Assembly: GCA_964369665.1 (NCBI GenBank) | Contig: CAYJFS010000001.1 | Span: 372,001 to 436,000, forward strand | Reading direction: 5' to 3' | DNA from: Bilophila sp964369665 | GTDB taxonomy: Bacteria > Desulfobacterota > Desulfovibrionia > Desulfovibrionales > Desulfovibrionaceae | DNA: 64,000 bases | In this document: one piece after another, positions 26,703-35,583 of the stretch | Numbering within the stretch: position 1 is the first letter of the stretch | How the letters are laid out: every line of letters starts with the position of its first letter | The notes under the pieces: model-generated | What the model saw: the letters and a program-made list of their open reading frames with translations, nothing else | Databases searched by the model: none | Told to the model about the DNA's origin: nothing | Position numbers and translations under genes: made by a program

Positions 26703-28619
26703 ATGTCATATTCTTTCTCTCTGGAAACAGAGACCCCTATTTTAAACACTATTTCTCATCCTTCTGATGTCCAAAAACTTGACCTAACAAAAAAAAATGC
26801 TCTAGCAGAAGAATTACGTAAATATATTGTCTATACAGTATCTAAAAATGGTGGTCATCTAGCACCATCTCTTGGGGTTATTGAACTTACCCTTGCACTT
26901 CTTTCTGTCTTTAACCCTGAATATGATAAACTTATCTGGGATGTTGGCCATCAAAGCTATGCATGGAAACTCCTTACTGGTAGAAAAGATTCTTTTCACA
27001 CTCTGAGAAAACATAGTGGGATTAGTGGCTTTCAAAAAAGAACTGAAAGTCCCTATGACCATTTTGGAGCTGGACACTCTTCAACATCTATTTCAGCAGC
27101 ACTTGGTATGGCCATGGCTAGAGATTTAGAAAAGCTCTCTAACCATATTATAGCAATTGTTGGCGATGGAGCACTTACAGCAGGCATGGCCTTTGAAGGG
27201 CTTAACCAAGCTGGAGATATGGGCAAAAGACTTATTGTTGTCCTTAATGACAATGAAATGTCTATTTCAAAAAATGTTGGTGCACTTTCACTTTTTCTTA
27301 GTAGAAATATGGAGCGAGGATGGGTACGTCGTGTACGACGTGAAATAAAAGAATGGCTAAAATCTATTCCAGGTATTGGTGATGAGATGGCAGAATATGC
27401 TCATAGAACACATAGAAGTCTCAAAACTGTCTTCACACCAGGTATCCTTTTTGAAGCATTTCGATTCAACTATATTGGTCCTGTTGATGGACATGATATT
27501 GAATCACTTGAAAAAAACTTACATATAGCAGCATCTATTAATGATCAACCTGTTCTACTCCATGTACTTACCCGAAAAGGTAAAGGATACCCACCAGCAG
27601 AAAAAAACCCTGCTGGCTATCATGGGTTAAGCCCATTTGATATCGAAACAGGCCTTCCTTTAAATAAATCTCAAAATACTTCTCCTACATATACAGAAAT
27701 TTTTGGTAGTACACTTTGCAAATTAGCAGAAAAAGACAAAAGGGTTATTACTATTACAGCTGCTATGTCTAGTGGTACAGGCACTAAACCCTTCAAAACA
27801 AATTTTCCTACACGCTTTGTTGATGTAGGTATTTGTGAACAACATGCTGTAACCTTTGCTGCAGGATTAGCATCTCAAGGTTATAAACCCTTCATTGCGA
27901 TTTATTCAACATTCTTACAACGTGCATATGATCAAATCATTCATGATGTTTGTATCCAAAATCTTCCTGTTACTTTCTGCTTAGATCGTGCTGGGCTTGT
28001 TGGTGAAGATGGAGCAACACATCATGGAGCATTTGATATATCCTATTTACGATATATTCCAAATATGTCTATGATAGCTCCTAGAAACGAAGTAGAACTC
28101 CAAGCAGCTATTTATACAGCTCTTGAATACACTACACCCTTAGCTATACGTTATCCTCGTGGTGAAGGCTTAGGACTACCTGTGGATGATCATCCACAAA
28201 CATTACCTATAGCAGAAGGTTTCTTACTGAAAAATGGCTGTGATGCTATTATTATTGCCATTGGTAGCATGGTCCATCCTGCCTATGATGCTGCAAACAA
28301 ACTTGAAAAAAAGTATTCTGTAACCATAGCAGTGTTTGATAGCCGATGGATTCAACCATTACCTAAACAACAACTTCTTGAAATTGCCTCTCAATTTAAA
28401 CATATTCTGCTTGTTGAAGAAAATTCTATTGCAGGGGGATTTTCATCATCTATTATTGAGCTATTTATAGATAATAATGTATTACATGGACAAAAAATTA
28501 AAAGAATGGGTATACCAAGTATATTTATAGAACATGGGCCACAAAAACAACTTCGTCAACAGATCTGTTTAACAAAAGATGGTATTATGAATGCATTATT
28601 AGAAATTATGCAACTATAA
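26703..28619 (+). CDS. dxs: 1-deoxy-D-xylulose 5-phosphate synthase
   Basis: Thiamine-diphosphate enzyme that joins pyruvate and glyceraldehyde 3-phosphate, the entry step of the MEP pathway. The ThDP motif 'GDGALTAGMAFEGLN' with the following 'NDNEMSIS', the 'GAGHSSTSISAALGMA' helix and the transketolase pyrimidine region 'DRAGLVGEDGATHHGAFD' are all present. The 638-residue length is normal. AAAGGT lies ahead of the ATG. It is convergent with tilS, only 16 bases apart, with no clear terminator between them. Confidence 0.97.
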   Translation: MSYSFSLETETPILNTISHPSDVQKLDLTKKNALAEELRKYIVYTVSKNGGHLAPSLGVIELTLALLSVFNPEYDKLIWDVGHQSYAWKLLTGRKDSFHTLRKHSGISGFQKRTESPYDHFGAGHSSTSISAALGMAMARDLEKLSNHIIAIVGDGALTAGMAFEGLNQAGDMGKRLIVVLNDNEMSISKNVGALSLFLSRNMERGWVRRVRREIKEWLKSIPGIGDEMAEYAHRTHRSLKTVFTPGILFEAFRFNYIGPVDGHDIESLEKNLHIAASINDQPVLLHVLTRKGKGYPPAEKNPAGYHGLSPFDIETGLPLNKSQNTSPTYTEIFGSTLCKLAEKDKRVITITAAMSSGTGTKPFKTNFPTRFVDVGICEQHAVTFAAGLASQGYKPFIAIYSTFLQRAYDQIIHDVCIQNLPVTFCLDRAGLVGEDGATHHGAFDISYLRYIPNMSMIAPRNEVELQAAIYTALEYTTPLAIRYPRGEGLGLPVDDHPQTLPIAEGFLLKNGCDAIIIAIGSMVHPAYDAANKLEKKYSVTIAVFDSRWIQPLPKQQLLEIASQFKHILLVEENSIAGGFSSSIIELFIDNNVLHGQKIKRMGIPSIFIEHGPQKQLRQQICLTKDGIMNALLEIMQL

Positions 28620-28635
28620 TATTTTTATGTTCTTT

Positions 28636-29655
28636 TTAAGGTGTAAAAAACTGAACTCCTGAAGAATGCACCTTAACTGCCACACCATTTGAAAACTGAA
28701 AACACTTCCTATCTTTACCATGCATAATAGCATTATCTAATAAAAAAAATGTATCTGAACGTCCATGTCCAGCACATAATTTCTGTACTGTTTTAAAGTA
28801 CACTCTTAGCCTTGCTGCTTTTGGTAGAGAAACAAGAATCTCCCTTGATACCCAATAATATCCATTTTTATATTGAATACTTAAAAATACATCTTCAAGT
28901 ACTGAGTTCCAAAAATACTCATCTTCTTTAGCTAATAACCACAACCTTTGTATGGATTGAGAAAAATTTGGATTTTCTTCTTCAATAAGTGGTAAAATGT
29001 TATGACGTATACGATTCCTTTTAAATACCATATTTGTATTTGATACATCTTCTATCCATGGTATTTTTTCTTGTAATAAAAGAGTTTCAAGTATTGATCT
29101 CCTTATGTTAAGAAGTGGTCGTAGCAAATAACGTTCTCTATCTATAGCTTTCATACCTGCAAGACCTGGCCAACCTGTTCCACGAATTAAACGTAACAAT
29201 ACGTCTTCACATAAATCATCTAAATGATGCCCAACAGCTATCCACTGTGCTTTATGATCTTTTCTTACCTCTTCTAAAAAACGATACCGCTCTATTCTTC
29301 CTGTTTCCTCAATCCCAGTACCATATTTTTCTTGGAGAGCAATAATATCAACATTTTTAACAACAAAAGGGACAGATAATGCATGTGCGAAAGATATAAC
29401 ATGCTGAGCATCCAACACACTTTCTTTTCGTAAAGTATGATCTAGATGTGCTATAATTATTGGTATATCTAAGCATTTTAATATTAGTGATAAAGCAATA
29501 GAGTCTGCACCACCTGAACAACCTACAACAATTTTACCAAAACACTCTTTTTCCAAAATAGATTCTATAAAATTTTTTATTTTTAAACAGAATTGAGCCG
29601 TCTTTGGAGAAAGCTCTTGTAATGTAGTAGGAATTTGATGGAAAAAACTTCTCAT
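28636..29655 (-). CDS. tilS: tRNA(Ile)-lysidine synthase
   Basis: Modifies C34 of the CAU-anticodon tRNA-Ile to lysidine so that it reads AUA. The PP-loop 'SGGADS' is at residues 47-52, followed by 'HLDHTLR' and the conserved 'GHHLDDLCEDVLLRLIRG' segment. The 339-residue length indicates the catalytic domain plus a reduced C-terminal part. The gene is convergent with dxs. In an AT-rich genome the AUA codon is frequent, so the enzyme should be essential. Confidence 0.93.
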   Translation of the reverse strand: MRSFFHQIPTTLQELSPKTAQFCLKIKNFIESILEKECFGKIVVGCSGGADSIALSLILKCLDIPIIIAHLDHTLRKESVLDAQHVISFAHALSVPFVVKNVDIIALQEKYGTGIEETGRIERYRFLEEVRKDHKAQWIAVGHHLDDLCEDVLLRLIRGTGWPGLAGMKAIDRERYLLRPLLNIRRSILETLLLQEKIPWIEDVSNTNMVFKRNRIRHNILPLIEEENPNFSQSIQRLWLLAKEDEYFWNSVLEDVFLSIQYKNGYYWVSREILVSLPKAARLRVYFKTVQKLCAGHGRSDTFFLLDNAIMHGKDRKCFQFSNGVAVKVHSSGVQFFTP

Positions 29656-29851
29656 TATATTATTTAATGGATAACTACTAATAAAATTATCTTAAACTAT
29701 AAACTGTCATCTTGATTTAATTACGAAAAGATCAAATACTTTTCACACTATAAAAACCATAATAATACATGCTATAAAATATACAATAACACTTTAATAA
29801 AAAATTACATCTTGCTAGCTATACATATTTACGATAAACACAAGCTTCTCA

Positions 29852-29943
29852 GGAGAGGTGTCCGAGTTGGTCTAAGGAGCACGATTGGAAATCGTGTGTG
29901 CGCTAATCCCGCACCGGGAGTTCGAATCTCCCCCTCTCCGCCA
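29852..29943 (+). tRNA. tRNA-Ser (anticodon GGA)
   Basis: Class II tRNA of 92 bases. The acceptor stem GGAGAGG pairs with CCTCTCC, the anticodon stem-loop has GGA in ACGATTGGAAATCGT, a long variable arm follows (about 29898-29917, GTGCGC...GCAC type pairing), and the T arm contains GTTCGAATC. Discriminator G and an encoded CCA end at 29941-29943. No obvious terminator follows. Confidence 0.96.
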
Positions 29944-30729
29944 GTTTTTATTTTTACAAAACTACAAACTACCCATAACCAATCTAGCTTTATGGTTGTA
30001 TCTTCATAACTAAAAAAGTTTAGTAAATTTAAACTATACACTACTTCCACCAACAATAACACATTACTTCAAAAACTTTTCATATAATAAGATAAACTTA
30101 GACCATTTTATTTTAATCCTTACTATGGTATTTAAGATAAATATAAATATTACAAGAAAACTTAAAACATCTTTACTGTAAAATAATATTATTATTCACT
30201 CTCACTAGAGCTATCTTCATTCTAAAACATATCATTTCAATGTAGTTTATCTATATAGGTATCAAACAATACCTAACCAAATATATATAGTTATTGGCTA
30301 GCCTATAGCTATATTGCTTTATTCTCTTCATATACCCCAGACAAACAATATCCAATTATATATACACTCCAACCTAAAAAACCAAATAACTATTTCTATA
30401 CAAACCATCATTACATTAAATAATCCTTAAAAAACAAGGAATATATAACTGGTAAACTTAGACATTTTTCAAGAAGATAGCTTTATGACTACCATCCAAA
30501 AATACTCTTCTTAGTTTATATAACAAATAAAAATAACTAATAAAAAACACAAAGACATCTTAAAATATCTACAAAAAATATTATTCATTAACTTTATTAA
30601 TAAATATATAATAAATACTTCAAAAAAATAGTTCTATTTTTATCAGAATAGTTTTTATGCTATGTTAAATTATACTAAGACTTGCAGATAACTACAACTA
30701 ATCTATATTACTGTATAGGAGTGAATAGT
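29944..30729. other. Long AT-rich non-coding stretch before guanine deaminase
   Basis: About 786 bases without a supportable gene on either strand; stop codons are dense in all frames. I see an 11-base direct repeat TAAACTTAGAC at 30093-30103 and 30453-30463, a small inverted repeat AGTTTA/TAAACT near 30017-30036, and a short hairpin near 30422-30441 (TCCTT/AAGGA). A TATACT at 30671-30676 could be the -10 of the guanine deaminase gene but has no clear -35. No riboswitch, known small RNA or transposase remnant could be recognised by eye. Confidence 0.6.
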
Positions 30730-32046
30730 ATGAAAGCTTTACAAGGAAGAATTTTTTATCTTACTAAAGATCCTTACTTATATAATGAAGAAGAATGCTA
30801 TACTTTCCTTGAGCAAGGTATACTTATATTAGACGATGATGGCATCATCATGGACGTTGGAGAACCATCTACTTTATTACCTAAATATGCTAATATCAAA
30901 ATAGAATATTATGATGAATCCTGTTTAATTGTACCAGGATTTATTGATGCACATGTACATTATCCTCAATTAGAAATAATTGGTGCTTATGGGAAACAAT
31001 TACTAGATTGGCTTAATAACTATACTTTTATTGCTGAACAAAATTTTTCTAATAAAGATTATGCAAGAAAAATAGCATGCTTTTTCATTCATGAACTATT
31101 AAGAAATGGTGTTACTACTGCAGCTACGTATGCTACTGTTTATGCAGGTTCTGCTGATGCACTCTTTAAAGAAGCATCTGCTGTAAACTTCAACATGATT
31201 GGTGGAAAAATCCTTATGAGCCGGAATGCTCCAGATAAATTAATTGAAAAACCACAACAATCTTTTGAAGATACCAAAACACTAATAAATAAATGGCATA
31301 AAAATGGAAGGAATAAATATGCTATTACTCCCCGTTTTGCTATTACATGTCCTGAAGAAGAATTAGAAATGGCAGGTGAATTGTTTAAAAATACTGAAGG
31401 ACTTTTCATGCAGACACATCTTTCAGAAAATAATGATGAAATAGCATTTACTTTGGAACTATTTCCAAAAAGTAAAAGCTATACAGAAGTTTATGAAAAA
31501 TATAATCTTCTTGGAAGAAGAGCATTGTTTGGTCATGGTATTCATCTATCACCAAAAGAACTTCAAATACTTTCTGAATCAGAATCTACTATTGTCCATT
31601 GCCCTACATCTAATATGTTTTTAGGAAGTGGACTGTTAGATATCGAAAGTTGTAAAGATCCTAGTAGACCTATATATATTGGGTTAGGCTCTGATGTAGG
31701 TGCTGGTACAAGCCTTTCACCACTACAAACACTCAATGAAGCCTATAAAGTAGCACAATTACAAAAACAAGCCATGTCTGCTATAAAAGCCTTCTATATA
31801 CTCACTTTAGGAAATGCAGAATCCCTAGATCTAGCACATGAGGTAGGTACATTTAAAAAAGGACTTGTTGGTGATATTACTGTATTACAAACAACAGGAA
31901 CACCCCTTATGAAATTCAGGAATGAATATGTTAAAAACATTATAGAAGAACTCTTTGTACAAATGACTATTGGAGATGATCGATCAATAAAAGCTACGTA
32001 TCTTGCAGGAAATAAAGTATATCATAATAATACAATAAAAAATTAA
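30730..32046 (+). CDS. guaD: Guanine deaminase
   Basis: Zinc amidohydrolase that converts guanine to xanthine and ammonia. Metal ligands H75 and H77 lie in 'GFIDAHVHYPQLE', further ligands are in 'MQTHLSENNDE' and 'FGHGIHLS', and 'GLGSDVGAGTSLSPLQTLNEAY' holds the catalytic Asp (quoted region is about 320-340). This matches bacterial GuaD closely. I choose the ATG at 30730, giving 438 residues, since TAGGAGTG lies eight bases upstream; the frame is open back to 30682. An MFS carrier follows after 14 bases, so the two likely form an operon for purine salvage or nitrogen release. Confidence 0.93.
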   Translation: MKALQGRIFYLTKDPYLYNEEECYTFLEQGILILDDDGIIMDVGEPSTLLPKYANIKIEYYDESCLIVPGFIDAHVHYPQLEIIGAYGKQLLDWLNNYTFIAEQNFSNKDYARKIACFFIHELLRNGVTTAATYATVYAGSADALFKEASAVNFNMIGGKILMSRNAPDKLIEKPQQSFEDTKTLINKWHKNGRNKYAITPRFAITCPEEELEMAGELFKNTEGLFMQTHLSENNDEIAFTLELFPKSKSYTEVYEKYNLLGRRALFGHGIHLSPKELQILSESESTIVHCPTSNMFLGSGLLDIESCKDPSRPIYIGLGSDVGAGTSLSPLQTLNEAYKVAQLQKQAMSAIKAFYILTLGNAESLDLAHEVGTFKKGLVGDITVLQTTGTPLMKFRNEYVKNIIEELFVQMTIGDDRSIKATYLAGNKVYHNNTIKN

Positions 32047-32060
32047 AGAGAGTAACAGTT

Positions 32061-33329
32061 ATGTCAATAAAGCAACCATCAATATTAGGATCAAATCAAG
32101 CCTGGCTTATCTGGATTATATCATGTTTTGTTGTTGTGCTTGGTTTTAACTTACAAACTGGTTATGCTATCGTTAATCAAGATATTGCTCATGAACTAGG
32201 TATGAGTATTGCTCAAGTTGCTTTAATCGGCTCTGTATATGCATGGGTTTTTGCCATTTCACAACTTTTTAGTGGATCAATACTAGATAATCTAGGTTTA
32301 CAAAAAGTCTTTCCTATCTCTGTTGGCTTTATTACTGCAGGTGCAATTCTTTTAGCAACTGCTGCCTCCTTTGAGATGGTACTTTTTTCACAAGTATTCT
32401 TAGCTTTTGGTGCTTCTTTTGGTTTTGTTGGGGCAGGTTTTACTGGTGGTTTATGGTTTCAACCTGCTAAATTTGGTTTTATGTTTGGTTTAGTACAAAC
32501 AATTGCTTCTTTAGGTTCTTTTGTAGGTCAATACCTATATGCTTACCTACTTAATATAGGGACTACCTGGAATCAGCTCATCTGGTATATGGCTATATTT
32601 GGTATAATTATGCTTATCTTAACAATTCTTTTTACAAGAAACCCAATAAATGCTGATGGCACAACAAACTTTGATCATACCAAATTTAGTCTTTCACTGT
32701 TTGGTAAAGTATTTTCTAATATTAAAGAAGTTGCTAAAATAAAAGAAATCTGGTTTGCTGCTCTTAATGGTGGCCTAACTTTTGGAGTATACCTTGCTTT
32801 TGCTATATTATGGGGCCCTAAAATTATTGCTAGCCATGGATTTTCTGCCTATGATTCAGGTGTGTTAAACTCTGTTCTTTGGATCGGGTTAGCTATATTT
32901 TCCCCTTTATGTGATAAGCTAGTTACATTCTTACAAAAAAGACGACCTGTTGTTCTCTTATTTACTACTATTCAGTTAATAGCTATCCTAGTATTACTTT
33001 ATATACCCAACCTTACTTATATTGAAATTCTTATCCTTTCTTTCTTATTTGGATCTGGTGCAGCAGGACATATGCAAATGTTCTCTGTTGGTATTGATCT
33101 AGTTGAACCTAGGTTAATTGGTACATCGTCAGCCATAATTAATGGTACAATGTTTGTTTCTGAAGCAATACTTATTAGTGTCCCTACAAGTTTATTAGTA
33201 ACACTTACAGATACAAAAACATCATATACATTAGAAGACTTCTCTACACCAATGATGCCTTATATAGCAGGATTAATTGTTGCCATGATGCTTACATATC
33301 TTATTAAAGAAACATATCATAAATCATAA
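32061..33329 (+). CDS. MFS transporter, possibly for a purine or organic anion
   Basis: Integral membrane carrier of 422 residues with about 12 hydrophobic helices in two halves separated by a charged loop near residues 195-230. The sequence 'GSILDNLGLQKVFPISVG' is the loop 2-3 MFS motif A equivalent, and the second-half counterpart 'PLCDKLVTFLQKRRPV' is present. The substrate is not readable; similarity in character to oxalate/formate-antiporter-like MFS proteins is an impression. Being 14 bases after guaD with a shared terminator suggests it carries guanine, xanthine or a related product. Confidence 0.8.
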   Translation: MSIKQPSILGSNQAWLIWIISCFVVVLGFNLQTGYAIVNQDIAHELGMSIAQVALIGSVYAWVFAISQLFSGSILDNLGLQKVFPISVGFITAGAILLATAASFEMVLFSQVFLAFGASFGFVGAGFTGGLWFQPAKFGFMFGLVQTIASLGSFVGQYLYAYLLNIGTTWNQLIWYMAIFGIIMLILTILFTRNPINADGTTNFDHTKFSLSLFGKVFSNIKEVAKIKEIWFAALNGGLTFGVYLAFAILWGPKIIASHGFSAYDSGVLNSVLWIGLAIFSPLCDKLVTFLQKRRPVVLLFTTIQLIAILVLLYIPNLTYIEILILSFLFGSGAAGHMQMFSVGIDLVEPRLIGTSSAIINGTMFVSEAILISVPTSLLVTLTDTKTSYTLEDFSTPMMPYIAGLIVAMMLTYLIKETYHKS

Positions 33330-33347
33330 ATGGATAGACATAAAAAC

Positions 33348-33377
33348 ATATAGAGAGGCCTAAAGGCCTCTCTATAT
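33348..33377. terminator. Bidirectional rho-independent terminator
   Basis: A 13-base perfect stem (33348-33360 with 33365-33377) containing TAGAGAGGCC and its complement closes a TAAA loop, with AT-rich flanks on both sides. It lies between the convergent MFS gene (ending 33329) and the L,D-transpeptidase gene (ending 33404), so it can stop both transcripts. This is the strongest hairpin in the window. Confidence 0.85.
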
Positions 33378-33403
33378 TATTAATCTTTAAAAATTAAACC
33401 TAA

Positions 33404-33985
33404 TTATTTCCGAATTGTTATAGTACTTTTCTTATCTAGTAACGATAGAACATGCATCAAATCCTGTTTTTTTAAACCTACACACCCTGCTGTTCCTGCA
33501 TAGCCTTCTCTTGCTACATGTAAAAAAATGGCACTGCCTTTACCTTTAACTGGAGGATTATCATTATATCCAATAATTACAACTATATCATATAAGTCAT
33601 CTTCTCTATACAACTTCTCATGACTAAGACGTGTATCAAAATTATTAAGATTAACATGCTGATTATATTGATTACTACTAGGATCATCACACCAACCATC
33701 ATATTTATGTATTTTATATACAGGAAGTCCTGTCTTTATAGGTGCTTTAATCTTATCTTCTCCATAAAAAACTGCACGTAAGGGATATGTTCCTGAAGGA
33801 GTGCAACCATCTCCTTCTACCTTGGCATCAGTTATTCCATTTTTCCCAATACTACATCTATACTGTCCCCCATCAATCTCTAAATAACAAACATCATTCT
33901 GAAAATACACACATAAATCTTTTGCTTTTAAAGAAAAAGGCACTACAAAAATAAAAAATATTAAAAAGGACAACTTCCTAAACAT
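33404..33985 (-). CDS. L,D-transpeptidase family protein (YkuD domain), exported
   Basis: A 193-residue exported protein. The signal peptide ends near 'SLKAKD' (residues 18-23). The YkuD active site is at the C-terminal end: His156 in 'IFLHVARE' and the nucleophile Cys168 in 'GTAGCVGL', in the H-x(11)-C spacing of the family. Such enzymes form 3-3 crosslinks or attach proteins to peptidoglycan. The middle 'DGWCDDPSSNQYNQHV' segment is also found in YkuD proteins of the murein-tripeptide type. Other cysteines (about six) in the mature protein could form disulfides, which fits the DsbD gene at 40 kb. Confidence 0.85.
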   Translation of the reverse strand: MFRKLSFLIFFIFVVPFSLKAKDLCVYFQNDVCYLEIDGGQYRCSIGKNGITDAKVEGDGCTPSGTYPLRAVFYGEDKIKAPIKTGLPVYKIHKYDGWCDDPSSNQYNQHVNLNNFDTRLSHEKLYREDDLYDIVVIIGYNDNPPVKGKGSAIFLHVAREGYAGTAGCVGLKKQDLMHVLSLLDKKSTITIRK

Positions 33986-34138
33986 AAAAATCCTACTCTA
34001 AAAATTAAAGTATTATTGAATATTATAATTTCTTAATCACTATTATTACTAAAACATCTTTATAGAAAATACAAAATTTAATTATACACTATTGCTATTA
34101 AACATATCTTTTTGAACTTTTATCAAACTAAAATATAG

Positions 34139-34213
<75 letters not shown>

Positions 34214-34247
34214 ATTGTCTATAAATTTTATGTATTTTAATAAGTTA

Positions 34248-34322
<75 letters not shown>

Positions 34323-34335
34323 TAATAAAAAAAGC

Positions 34336-34364
34336 CATATACGCTTATCTAAAATTGCTGTCAA
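34336..34364 (-). promoter_or_regulatory. Sigma-70 type promoter for tRNA-Gly/tRNA-Cys
   Basis: On the minus strand TTGACA (34359-34364, perfect) is followed after exactly 17 bases by TATATG (34336-34341, four of six). The tRNA-Gly 5' end is 14 bases downstream of the -10. The layout is the same as for the tRNA-Lys(TTT) promoter at 8302-8330. Confidence 0.72.
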
Positions 34365-34526
34365 TCTTGCTCTTAATTAAAAAACTATAGTTTTTATTTG
34401 AAAATACTAATATCTTAAACTAAGATTTTAACAAAAAGTTATAACACTATCATCAAATACATATCAACTATACTATATTTTCAATATCTTTAAACTCCAA
34501 AAGTGATCTAAATAAAAAGATTTATT

Positions 34527-35369
34527 ATGAAAAAATTAATAAAGACATTCATTGTTATATCTATAATAAGTAGTTTTACTATACTTAATTATGCTCATTC
34601 TACCATCACTAATAAAACTATACTTGTCACGGCAGCAACAGGATCTTTGGGAAAAGCAATATGTAATTTACTTGCATCAAAAAAATATAATTTAATTATT
34701 GCAGGTAGAAATAAAAATAAACTAAAAAAAGTACAAATGACTTTACAAAAAGACTATAAAAATATTTCTATTCAAACATGCATAATAAACTTCTCTGACA
34801 TCAGCACAATAGAAAGTGCTGCACATTCTATAAAACAACAAATCCATGGAATCGTACTTATTGGTCCAAGACCATCTTTAACTAAAGATACCATTCCAAA
34901 TAAAGAAGAATGGCGTAAATTGTTTGATGAAACATTTATTGCCCCTCTTGAAGTTTTAAAACTTTGGGGGCCAAAGCTTGTAGAAAACTCTAGTATTATT
35001 ACGATAGTAGGCAACACATCAAAAAATTATTTTCCTCAATTTCCTAATACAAATGTTATAAGAACAGCTTGGATCGGAGAAATAAAAAACCTTATGTACT
35101 TTTTTTCAAAACCCAAAATTCGTGTAAATGCTATTTCTCCAGGTATCATCCTAACAGATTTTCATAAAAAAAATATAAGAAAAAAAGCACTACAAAATAA
35201 TTTGTCTTTTGATCAACAACTTGAAAAAGAAGTTTCCTCTATTCCTTTGAAAACTTATGGAAAAGTTGAAGATGTTGCATACCTTGTAGCATTTTTACTT
35301 TCTCATAAGTCTTCCCACATAAATGGAGCAAATATTATTTTAGATGGAGGAGAAACAACTGCATATTAA
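34527..35369 (+). CDS. SDR-family protein with N-terminal hydrophobic leader, catalytic pair not conserved
   Basis: A 280-residue Rossmann-fold short-chain dehydrogenase-like protein. After a hydrophobic N-terminal stretch (about residues 4-23, signal peptide or anchor) comes the cofactor loop 'TAATGSLGKAI' (35-45) and the conserved 'RVNAISPGIILTDF' (199-212). In SDR enzymes a Tyr-x-x-x-Lys pair precedes this by about 20 residues; here the aligned region reads T175-N-V-I-R179, so both catalytic residues are replaced. The C-terminal 'NGANIILDGGETTAY' matches SDR proteins. It may bind a dinucleotide without usual reduction, or act otherwise. Unlinked to neighbours: tRNAs lie upstream on the other strand, an NSS transporter downstream. 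Confidence 0.75.
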   Translation: MKKLIKTFIVISIISSFTILNYAHSTITNKTILVTAATGSLGKAICNLLASKKYNLIIAGRNKNKLKKVQMTLQKDYKNISIQTCIINFSDISTIESAAHSIKQQIHGIVLIGPRPSLTKDTIPNKEEWRKLFDETFIAPLEVLKLWGPKLVENSSIITIVGNTSKNYFPQFPNTNVIRTAWIGEIKNLMYFFSKPKIRVNAISPGIILTDFHKKNIRKKALQNNLSFDQQLEKEVSSIPLKTYGKVEDVAYLVAFLLSHKSSHINGANIILDGGETTAY

Positions 35370-35583
35370 TCTTGTTACTCATATTCTATTGATTTATTTA
35401 ATAAATATACTCAGCTAATTACACACAAAATATACTTATTTATAGAACTATGACCTTGATATATTGCTCATTTTAAAAAAATACAATATCATTTATTAGA
35501 TTAATTATCATAGTTATAGCAACAACCATGATTTGACTATATAAAGTAAAAATTTAGATCTTTATTTTCAAAGGGATGTGTCA

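Noticed and set aside
29812..30062. Open frames across tRNA-Ser on both strands
   Set aside because: They are produced by the tRNA sequence itself and have no ribosome site or recognisable protein features.
30093..30463. Possible insertion-sequence ends (TAAACTTAGAC repeats)
   Set aside because: The two copies are direct rather than inverted, no transposase remnant lies between them, and no target duplication is seen.
29944..30729. Purine riboswitch ahead of guanine deaminase
   Set aside because: I could not find the conserved junction sequences or a three-way helix; weak hairpins alone are not enough.
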